Below are positions 9,946-22,671 of a stretch of 64,000 bases of DNA, one piece after another. The notes beneath the pieces are model-generated. The model saw nothing but the letters and a program-made list of their open reading frames with translations. It ran no database searches and was not told the origin of the DNA. Position 1 is the first letter of the stretch, and each line of letters begins with the position of its first letter. The translations under genes and the position numbers were made by a program. This DNA comes from Chytridium lagenaria (Eukaryota > Chytridiomycota > Chytridiomycetes > Chytridiales > Chytridiaceae): NCBI GenBank assembly GCA_025449115.1, contig JAHLKC010000016.1, positions 186,001-250,000 of the forward strand, written 5' to 3'.

Positions 9946-12265
9946 ATGATGACAGAGTTTGCTGATGTTGCTGGCGACGATGCCAGTAACCAAAGCAACC
10001 TATCGTTGCAACCCATTACTGTATTTATATCGGACTCTAATGATTTGGATCCGTCCGCTGTTACTCCCACAGAGCTAAAGGTTCGGGAACATTCCATAAG
10101 CATGCCTAGACCTTAACACAGTTTTAAGGCGTGGTATACGTTTGGGTTTGCCGCTGAGGGCTTCTCGTATGTTTAAATGCTCTTGTAACTTATTAAATTG
10201 CCAAAGTACTTTAGGAGTTGGGGTTCTTATCCCATTGATTCTGGAGTCGATGGCCTCCAGTAGCGGTTACCAGACTGGTAAGGAGTTTTACAAAAACCAG
10301 TTTTAAATAATCTAATAAAAAAATGTTTAAAATATAGAAAACAAAATGCTTCCTTGCAATCGCACAGAGTTAGGATACTCCTGCGTCGTTAATGTTGGTG
10401 GGACCTGGATAGACACGACCAGTTTTGTCTTTTATTCCACAACGATATGCACTCTTCTCCAATTGTTTGTTTTTATTGGTTGCGGAGCTTTGGCAGATCA
10501 TGGACGTAAGAGCATTTGACTGTGAGTACCTCTCGTAACGACCTTTAGATTATCGCAAGACATTTCTCCTGGCTTTCTCTATTGCCTCCATTGGGATCAC
10601 GACACTGTTTTTAACTGTCACAACAGCTGTGAGTATGATATATATTTGTTTCTTTCCAATCTAATACTTTACAGCAATGTATACATACGCAGCAATTATT
10701 TACATCCTCGCTAATTTGTGCTTCTGCGCAACCTTTGTATTTTATAACGCATGGAGTAAGCAATTCTGATCTACAAAATACTGAATTTTGAATAGTTCCA
10801 GTAATGACGAGAAACCATCCAGAAGTTCTCGCTATTCGTGCAAAGATCTTCACATCACATTCTGTAGTTTCGACGACGTTCTTACCATCAGAAATGGAAG
10901 AATCTAGGTCGGAGCAAGGCATGAGACATCTCCCATCAATCGCTGACGAATACTTAGTGGACAGAATTTCAGCAGTGGAGAACCGCTTGAGTGCTCGTGG
11001 TGGAATATCCGATATGGAAGCAGGCAACGGAGAATCAGCTTCGTTGAATGCTCGCCCCAACGTTGCATCCAAACCAAAGCAGAATGATTTGGAGATTGAC
11101 GATCTGTCTGTCGCAACGGATCGAATTGGAAATTACATTAGCTCGCGAGGATTTTTTTGGACATATACTGGAGGCTTGATTGTTCTTTTACTGGGATCAG
11201 CTATCGCCTTTGTGATGGGAGATACATCTCGATTTGGCCTACCGGAAACTTACGGTGCACAAGTTGCAGTCGTATTTTCCGTAGTATGGTGGGCCGCCTT
11301 TCTCTATCCTGTTCTGAGATACCTGAAACCTCGGCCTGGTCCACCGCTTCCGAAAGGCGAAATGTACTTTTTGTATTCTGTGAAGAAGGGTATAGGAGTT
11401 GCTTAACATAATGCTAACCTGAAAAGTTGGAAGCACGATTTTAAAATGCCGACGGTTAAAGAATCTATTTATCTTTCTGATTGGATGGTTTCTTTACTCG
11501 GATGCGTTTTCGTAAGTAATTATGAGCCATATTCTTATTAATCTTCGTTGCACAGGACTCTTCTATCAGTCGCTGTACTCTACGCTCAGAGTGAGTTACG
11601 AATGAATACCATGCAACTTCTCCTTCTCGTCATCATCGTTGTGATAGTGGCCGGTCTTGGATGTATTATATGGGATAAATTCCAACGTGCATTCAATATC
11701 TCCACAAAGCGTATTTTGATACTTCAGGTCGTTCTTTACGCGTTTATACCTTTTTGGGGGATCGTTGGATTTTTCGCCCCTTTTGGGATCAAGACTGTTA
11801 CGGAGATATACATAATGGGAGCTTGGAATGGGTTTTTGATGGGATCGACCCAAAGCACTTGTCGGGCTTTGTTTGCGGAACTAGTTCCGCAGGGGCTTGA
11901 AGTTGAATTCTTTTCGCTTTACGGTATGTCCTTTTATACTCTCACTCTTTGTGAATCTCTGTTGCGTTCTGCTGTTCTTGTGGTAATGGTCGAATTTGTA
12001 TAATGCAGTGATCACCGATAAAGGATCGGCTTGGATTGGGCCGCTTGTCATTGCGGCAATAGACGACCAAACTCACAACAAGCGTCTTGGGTTCATATTC
12101 ATTTTAGTAATGATGCTTTTACCGCTTTTCTTTTTATCGAGAGTGAATATTGCGGAGGGCAAAAGGGAAGCTATCGAATTTTTGAAAGAGGAGCAACATC
12201 CTTCAAAGAAGAAAATGCCACCCCATTTGATGGGGTTGAAAAGCTTGAAGAAAGCAAGGGCATAA
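9946..12265 (+). CDS. ATG22-like vacuolar amino-acid exporter
   Basis: The start MMTEFADVAGDDASNQ at 9946 sits in a CCACC context. After a polar N-terminus comes KAWYTFGFAAEGFS, the conserved Atg22 entry into TM1; then VGVLIPLILESMASSS, DTTSFVFYSTTICTLLQLFV and FIGCGALADHGRK. A long cytoplasmic loop (around 10860-11110) is acidic. It is followed by YISSRGFFWTYTGGLIVLLL, VVWWAAFLYPVLRYLKPRPG with PPLPKGE, and C-terminal helices with YIMGAWNGFLMGSTQSTCRA and SAWIGPLVIAAI. These match the Atg22-like branch of the major facilitator superfamily, which in yeast exports amino acids from the vacuole after autophagy. About ten exons with introns of 40-60 bp. The C-terminus HLMGLKSLKKARA ends TAA at 12265. 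The predicted location is the vacuolar membrane. Confidence 0.87.
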
Positions 12266-12780
12266 AATATGCAGAGTTGTAACTCCTGTTAATGTATATT
12301 TGGTTTTGGGGCTGGCTCATTTGTGGGGCAAATTGTGTTAATATTTCTTATATTAAATCGCAAAATGCGGGATCATATTCCGTTAATTTTCGCGTTGCAA
12401 TCTGTAGAGTTTTGTTGATTAAATGCTATTGTTGAAAAACGTCTATTGAAATGAGGTCACTGAGAATGGTATGCAGTGACATGCAAGTTTGAAGCTTAAT
12501 GGAGAGTATTCCAATGAGGTTGAGAAAATACTTTGAAATAGGCGTGTGAATGAAGGGAACAGAATTAAAGAAAACAGTAGTAGCATAAAACATAAAAACG
12601 GGATTGCAATATGAGGTACAAGAGTGAAATGCAATAAATAAATAAAGGAACAAAACATGAAGAAAACAGAAAGTTAAAAACTAAAAAAGAGATAGGATCA
12701 TTCGTCATCTGAACGCCATGCATACAAGCAGGAGTTGATGATTTTCCCAGTTATCGCGTCCCTCACAATCACAACTGAAG
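12266..12780. other. intergenic, no gene seen
   Basis: Convergent 3' ends of the ATG22-like gene and the next minus-strand gene. AT-rich with no supported coding frame. Confidence 0.6.
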
Positions 12781-14851
12781 TCAAAACGACTTCCTCTTTC
12801 TGAGGCTTCGGAATCTTGCACCTGCAGACGCCATCCGAGGGGGTGGTGTCGAAAACGGGCCATTGGAATTTTGACGGTTCATAAGCAACAACTGCTTAAG
12901 CTTCTTATTCTTTCCATCATCCTCGTCATCACTGTCGTCGTCGTCAAACCCAGCGAAAACCCCAGCGCCAGCCCCCATTCCAGCCCAAGGCGTTGCTGGA
13001 GAGAGGGGAGTCATGGGTAGCTTTGATGACTTGACTTTAGAAACGGGTGAGGAGACGGCAGGTGAAAGTGGTGAGGGTGAGGTAAGCTTGGAGGTGGTGG
13101 ATTGTGGGCGGATATGACTTTCTGCGGCCCATTTCTTAAATTCTGTAACAGCAGCGCCAAGGACGTTGTCATCAGAGGCAGGCTCCTCAAACCCGCTACC
13201 AAATGCGTCGTCTTCTTCACTCTGAAGAGCCCGATGGAAGAGTTCTTCAATGAAGCTTTGCGCTCTGCAATTGGATAAATTGGATGCACGGCTCATCCAT
13301 TCCTGGCCAACCTCTGAATCCATCGAAAGAGAGGTGACTGAAGAAGCCGACAAAGAGACGCCTGAGTCGTAGTGCGAGCTGTATTTTTCGTCTTCATCAA
13401 CGCCATAGTCATCCTCGCTTTCATTTGAATGACGACGATAAGCGGAAATAACAGACTTGACGTCATCGTAGAAGCACTCTCGCGACCACGTTGAGGAACG
13501 GTGGGCATATACATTGACTCGTAACGGCCCTCATTTTTGTAGAAAGCTGTTTTCGCCTCGAATGCACGGAGCCCTTGGTAGCATGCCTCAGTGAGTGGTG
13601 AAGGAATGTGTCTGAGCCTTGGGTTGTTTTGGTCAGGGTTCACAAGCAAGTCTGCCTTCTTGACAAAGTCGCGAGCCTTCACCGTGTCAAAGTTGGACCA
13701 ATGCAAGGCCATATCGATAACAAAGCTAGTGCTCTTTTTCTTCATGCCGAGACCAAGGCCACAGACAATCATTGCTTCGGGACGGGACGACGATGCCATT
13801 CATATCCACGTTGAAAGATCTCGATAATTGATTTCCAGTTGTCGTAAAGCCATGGAGCCAAAGCCATGTAGAGGCAAAAGTCATGCCAACACGTTGAGCA
13901 TCGGATGCGAGGCTGATAAAACGATCGAGGACAAATGCGTCCTTTACCTTGCCAAGACCCTTTCGGAGCTCACTGTTCCTATCATCTTTTGTGCTCTTGG
14001 CCCAATTAATGAGGAGACTAAAATCTTGGCCACTGGTGAGCGAGAGGCTGAAAAACCGGAGCTTGCATTTCTGGTCTGTTGGGCAGGAGCGAGGAAATCG
14101 TCCAGAGAGAGCCAGCAATGCTGTTCTCTGGCTTGGTCATTTCCGGTGAAGCAGGAGGGGAAAGAAGACCACGTGAGCTTGGGGGGAAAGTGATTTGAAG
14201 AGCTTTTTCAAGGGTGTCGATATGCTGTTTTTCCAAAAAGTGAAAAAAGCTCGCAGCTGTTGCCAAAGCCTCGGCCAGAACAATTGACACGGGAAAGTAT
14301 TTGGCGGGATCTGAAGGACTCTCGGTTGACGTGATTCTAAGTGTGTAGGCGATAGGTACCTCCGGCTCCGGAGGCGGCTTTGGTTTGGGACCTTGCACAG
14401 GTAGACTTTGGCCGGGAGGCAGAGCGGCAAAAAGACCCATACTCTGGTATTGGAGAGCAGGACTGGCGGCTGCTGGTGATTTTTCCATGGGAGTGTCGCG
14501 CTTCGAATCTTTCCTGACGGCTTTTGCGGATGGAGGCGACTTGGAGGCAGTATCGGGAATGGAGCTGGTGGGTGGGATTAAGGGCTCCCTAGCTTCAACA
14601 GGTGCTTGAATAGCCAAAGGCCTCAACACCTGCCACCGCTCAGAGACTGAAGATCCCCCATGAAAACGACGAACACGGTTGAAAACTTGAAGAATGTGTT
14701 CCCCAGATACTGGCGCTAGATCGTTTTCAATGTTATCAAAGCTCTTGGACTCTCTATACTCTGATTGAGAGTCGGGAAAAAGGCATGTTGCGGTGGTAGC
14801 GACGGAGACGACTGCTGGTGCTCTGTTTCTTCTATAAGTTGAAGGAGGCAT
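12781..14851 (-). CDS. large unknown protein, broken over several frames
   Basis: A coding-like region with good codon composition in changing frames. N-terminal part from ATG 14851 (MPPSTYRRNRAPAVVSVATT) is Ser/Pro-rich up to about 14400, then GPKPKPPPEPEVPIAYTLRI and YFPVSIVLAEALATAASFFH. Next come helical, aromatic segments: FSLLINWAKSTKDDRNSELR, FVLDRFISLASDAQRVGMTF and, in another frame, MALAPWLYDNWKSIIEIFQR with GYEWHRRPVP. Then AMIVCGLGLGMKKKSTSFVI and SPLTEACYQGLRAFEAKTAF, a short ECFYDDVKSVISAYRR frame, and an acidic tail with FAGFDDDDSDDEDDG and a basic end RFRSLRKRKSF. I do not recognise the family. At least three frame changes are needed; some may be introns (for example 14020-14130), others look like one-base indels. 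Exon structure is therefore uncertain. Confidence 0.5.
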
Positions 14852-15439
14852 TGGGAATGAAAGGTCGCAGGAATGATGGGCAGAGTGTCGAAGGGGGGGA
14901 AGGTGTGGAATATTGCGCGTCGATGATGAAGAAAAAAGAGAAAACGTTGGAGGAAAGAGAAATTGGGGAAATGGTGGGTGAGCCCGCGGATGGGCTTCAC
15001 ACCGTGTTCTTTCTCTCTGTTTTTCGTTCGTGTCCAAAAAAGGAAATTCTTATAGGAGTAGAATTTTGCCAAAAACGGAAAATGATGGAAAGAAGGGAAT
15101 AAAAATCCACATGGGAAGAACGGGAAATGCAGAAAGAATTAAAGACAGGAAATAGGGTCAAGTTTGGTTCTACGTCATGGGAGATGTCCCCTTCAAAAAT
15201 ACATTGCCAATTGAGCGTCTTTTGGCACCCCACCAGTTTGATAGTTATTGGAGCATATGTCCTTTGTGTGTATCAGGGATACGGATGTTGTAAAGACATT
15301 CCATATCCAATCCTTACATCACACACATTCATCGACGTAATGTTGCTGCAATGGTATCCCCAGACCATCAATAATGACTTGCATCACTTTTCAAGGCTCA
15401 ACTTTAAGCATCATCGACAATTCCAGCTGAACACACACG

Positions 15440-16017
15440 ATGGAAGAATCTCAAAGTGCTGGAATCATCATCACCGTCCGTCTCATCAAGAGTTTTGAGT
15501 ATCGCACAACAAAGAACTTGGTGTTGCGAGGATTGGATCCAGATGTCATGACCGTTGGGGCAACTTAAGGCTGTTATACAAGAACGTACGTTTCTGGTCC
15601 AACTATATTCTCTTTTTTAACCACAAATCAACAGACATAGAAAGCGAATCTTCCTACAAAGCTTATCGGAATGTCACTTTAGGTATGTAAAGTCAGATTC
15701 GGTATTTTTGGTAATAAGGTCATGCCACATAGATACTATAAAGCTGTACTTTAACAAGCATGGGACGAAGGTAATAATGGATCTCAGCAATCGCTCCTGC
15801 AAACGCTAATTAAATGCAGAGCCAGCACTTGATTATCAATATTGAACATGAGGATACGTTTTTGGAAGACGTGTTGACATTGACAGCCGCTGGCATAGGT
15901 TCGTTCATTTTCAAGTCTTTCGTCTTAAAGTTTCGCAGCAAACGAAACCTGGAGGTCAGCTACTTCAACTTGGCTGCATACTTGGAATATAAACACCACC
16001 CGGAAACAAAGTGGTAG
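15440..16017 (+). CDS. UPF0538 (C2orf76-like) protein, with frame breaks
   Basis: Starts MEESQSAGIIITVRLIKSFE, continuing YRTTKNLVLRGLDPDVMTVG, the conserved UPF0538 N-terminus. Following exons give ESSYKAYRNVTL, DTIKLYFNKHGTK, SQHLIINIEHEDTFLEDVLT with LTAAGI, and the end VSYFNLAAYLEYKHHPETKW with TAG at 16017, aligning throughout with the roughly 125-residue family of unknown function. The G run 15557-15560 has one G too many: with three Gs the frame continues GQLKAVIQE, with four it stops at once. A second break lies near 15945-15955, where the expected NET-EVSYF transition is out of frame. Five short exons. The family is widespread in eukaryotes and no activity is established. Confidence 0.87.
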
Positions 16018-16112
16018 AGGCAAGGGGTTTCCACACATCTGCTCGCAGATTATACCTATATTTAATTATAGCTCGTACCCTCAGAGGGGCGTATAAATCT
16101 AAATTCAACTTG

Positions 16113-17067
16113 CTACTTCGCCGCTTTTTTCTTCTTCAGCGACTCCATAATAGCACGAACAGTGTTTTGGAACTCATCGCCAGAAACGCTCTCATGGACG
16201 TGTTCCAAAGCTGCAAGATCCATGACATCAACGATACGCTTCCTTCCCAATCTCTTGGCGTCCGATCGCGCCAGCCATGGGATTTTACCCATTTTGACCA
16301 CTTCTGCCACCGCTTTTTCAACCAAAGCCTTCCGCGGCACGAGAACGTCGAGGAAACCGGCGTCGAGTGCGGCTTTTGGGTCGTGATAAAGAAGGCCGTA
16401 CTGCAAGGATCGGTCAGCTACACGAGGATGAAGTGCCAGTCTTGCAAGCTCGTGAACCCAAATTGGAGGTGCCATGCCAACTACACTCACAGTTAAAAAA
16501 AGGTCAGTGAAAAGTGTAAACAAACCTGCTGTTTCGTTCAGACCCATCACAAAAGGTATTCCCTCAGTGTCTTCAGGTCCAATACGATAGTCACAAGCCA
16601 ATGCGAGAACAGTTCCACCAGCAGGTGCAGTACCCTCAACGATGGCGACAGTGGGTAAATCCGTGGAAACCAGTGCCTTAACACTCTCCTGGAATTCTCC
16701 AAGGTATTGAAAAAAGCTGCCCGACTTTAGCAACCGCTTCATGGGATCCAACTCACTTTTCTTTAAACTCTTTGTCAGTCTGTCCCTCTCTCTTCAAAAG
16801 CTCTCTCAAATCCAGTCCAGCAGAGAAGCATTTGGTCAATGAGGTTCCCAGGATAAGTCCCTTGACTCCATGCTTCGGCAGAGACTTCACAGCCTTTCCA
16901 ACCCCAGACAGAAGCGATCCTGTAAGTGCATTTACCGGCGGAGAGTTGAGACGAAGGTGTGCGATCTTGAGGTTGTCGATCGATACTGTGAGGCCAGGGT
17001 AAGCCTCTAGCGGAAGAGTTGTTGTCGCAGCACTGAATCGCCGAAGAAGAGGTTTGAGATGAGCCAT
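16113..17067 (-). CDS. mitochondrial enoyl-CoA delta-isomerase (crotonase fold)
   Basis: The N-terminus [17 protein letters not shown] is an Arg/Ser-rich, acid-free mitochondrial targeting peptide. The crotonase core follows: [80 protein letters not shown] with [12 protein letters not shown]. The Glu in GLNET aligns with the catalytic glutamate of ECI1-type isomerases, which move the double bond of cis-3/trans-3 enoyl-CoA to trans-2 for beta-oxidation. The C-terminus is Lys-rich ([10 protein letters not shown]), without a peroxisomal SKL-type signal, supporting a mitochondrial location. Two introns: one after KEFKEN (about 40 bp, GGGCAG acceptor) and one inside NETA-VGM (46 bp). The start codon is 31 bp from that of the divergent mitochondrial LeuRS gene. 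Confidence 0.9.
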
Positions 17068-17098
17068 CGTCAGAGCTTGCAAATTGTCAAAAAATTGG
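17068..17098. promoter_or_regulatory. 31-bp divergent promoter region between two mitochondrial-protein genes
   Basis: Only 31 bp separate the start codons of enoyl-CoA isomerase (minus) and mitochondrial LeuRS (plus). The sequence is AT-rich with an A/T run. Both transcripts must start within this gap or inside the opposite gene. No TATA box seen. Confidence 0.45.
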
Positions 17099-20291
<3,193 letters not shown>

Positions 20292-20306
20292 TGGGAATCT
20301 AATATA

Positions 20307-22576
20307 TCAGCCTGCAGCGGCGTCTATTGGGTTTATTTCTGGTATAGGTTCTTCGTAACTTTCCACAACTTCAATAGGAGGAGCTGATTTAGTATCCCAT
20401 ATATACATTTTGCTCTCGGTCAAAACTCCCAGTTTTTCTGACATGCCAACAACATCCATCATCTTTGATTGTGGATCCACCATAAAGTCTTTATGCTTTT
20501 TGACTTCGCTCTGTTCGTTGACTGTGTACAATGTCGCCTTAGGATACAAGTTAGTATAATGGATATTTGACCGATGTTTCTCACAGCTGGTAATTGCTCA
20601 TCACTGATCGCAAATGCGAGTTGGTTCCTGAAAGACAACACTTTTGAACGCGACATGGCTTTCTGCTCGTGACCTAAAAAGTCGTATGACGTTTGGAAGC
20701 TGGGAATATTCTCATGATAAGCAACGGCACCAGCGTTTTCAGGGTTAAGGGAAAAAACACAACTGATAAATTTGCAACAAATTCACGATAAAAAGGATAT
20801 TGTATGCCTCGTTTTCCCCTCGGATGTTCTCCATGTGGATATGTAAGTTTGATATTTGGAGCTAAAAGAGAGTGACGTGCACGACCTTCCACCTTAAACA
20901 AGTTTAAAAGCTTGAACTTGCAAACAACATACGTGGTTCAGTCGCGATACACCTGTAAACTTCTCCGGACTCCATTCTCTTGCCACCCTCAGCATCTAAG
21001 ACGAATGTCGTGTGTAAACTTGCACCGATAATTACATTTAGACTTTCAATGTAATGTAAGGAATGCTGTACAAAGATATTAGCATATCTCTTAAATACTC
21101 TACAAACAATTGGCATTCCTGGTCGTCCCATTGCCGGAAACGACCAGCTCTTCACGCATTCCAAAGGTTTCCGTATGTCAAATAGCTGAACTCCCAAGTT
21201 GTCCAGACCAGCACATACATAGTTTTCGTCACCCGTGTCAAACGAACATGACCATACTCTGGCTGGCAATGTTATACTAAAAGAAAATGAGTTTCAATAA
21301 GTCGAAAGCACATACCGAATTTGATCGTTCCCGTCTGCACTTGAGCTTAAGCATAGTGTCTAATGCAGTTGGCATGGACATAACCAGGAGATTTAGTTCT
21401 CACCTTATCTGTAGATCCGCTCAATATTAGGCCGTATGAAGGAAGGTATTTGCAATCGCGAACAGTTCCACTATGTACACCGAGAAATGTTCTTTCACTG
21501 GCCTGTCCAACTGAAAAGACGTCCAAGCCGTGAACACCGTTTTTCACCGTTGATGCTTTATTTGGTGAACAAAGCACCTAACCATAGAAAAGCTTACCAT
21601 ATATTCGGGAGTTCAGGCTGTCATAGCTGCATACTCTTGCTTGACACTATCAAACTTAACAGCGACCCAAAAAGAAAAGGTTACTTGTGCCGATACAACA
21701 ATAACTTCCGAAAGAGTCACTGGTGGGCATCTCAGCACGTTGAGCTCCTTCAAGAACCGTTCCCTGTCATTCCGCAGCCGCTCGTTTTCTTTCTTCAGAA
21801 TATCAACTTCTCGTTTCATGCGGTTCTTCTCTTGAAGATTTTGATCAAAAGTGACGCTATCCACTGCTACTAAACTATTTGCATAAATTCGTCTCAAATC
21901 TTGCTTCCTTGCAGCTGCTCTGGTTTATGTTTCAAAGACACCCCTTATAGTCATAGCAAATGTACCTGCATGTTGGGCAAAACGACTTCTTGCTGCGTTG
22001 AATCCAATCCATAATACATCTTTGATGATGTTAGTATGTTACTAAAACTCCATACTTTACTTTTCGCCAAAAAGGTGCCCACACTTTAAACTGCAAAGCC
22101 TATGCGGCCCGAAATTCGTCCATGCCTCCGAACATATTGTGCACTCGGATTCCTTAAGTCTGATTAGGTCATTCCTTCGTCTCTGCCTAGATTACCGGCT
22201 TATCTTCGATCTCTGTTGCGCTTCGCTTAAGGTGGTTGATTCTATTGATCGGAATGGGTGGTGGTTGGAAAAGGTCTTGGGTGGATTCCGGGCGCTCTAC
22301 TTCTGGGGCGTCCTCCTGATCCGCTGGCTCATTTACTTCTTCAGGTTCTTCAGGTTGTGGTTCAATGTCTTGGGGTTGAGGTTGAGCTTCAAGAGGGACG
22401 TCAGCTGGAACGACGACTTCCTCATCCACAATCATCGCATCATCATCAGGCGGTTCCGTGACAACAAGATCTTGCTGCGGTTGGTGGGGTATCTCGACAT
22501 TGGGATCTTGGGCTAAGTTTTCCTGAGGAACGGGTTCGCCGTTCGCCTCAGCCGTGACGCCAGCAACAGCATCCAT
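20307..22576 (-). CDS. RFWD3-like RING E3 ubiquitin ligase with WD40 propeller
   Basis: Start ATG 22576 ([20 protein letters not shown]). Residues 1-125 are acidic and Pro/Gln-rich. A 42-bp intron leads into the [24 protein letters not shown] with CGHLFGEK, intron, [18 protein letters not shown], giving the RING ligand set. A coiled coil follows ([20 protein letters not shown] with [16 protein letters not shown]). The WD40-like part has [40 protein letters not shown] with [11 protein letters not shown], and a final strand [16 protein letters not shown]. Domain order and motifs match animal RFWD3, an E3 ligase acting on RPA and RAD51 at stalled replication forks. DNA-repair function here is inferred from family membership. 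The gene lies 95 bp downstream of the calpain gene on the same strand. Confidence 0.88.
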
Positions 22577-22671
22577 CAATCCATTCAGTCCGAATTTGTC
22601 CGACCAAAGGCTCCCTAAAAGAAAGAAATCATTGGACCGAACGCCTATCGCTTCTGACTATGGACAACATT

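Noticed and set aside
16720..16765. Apparent frame break in enoyl-CoA isomerase
   Set aside because: Explained by a 40-bp GT..AG intron (GTGAGT to GGGCAG), which joins KEFKEN to FFQYLGEF in frame.
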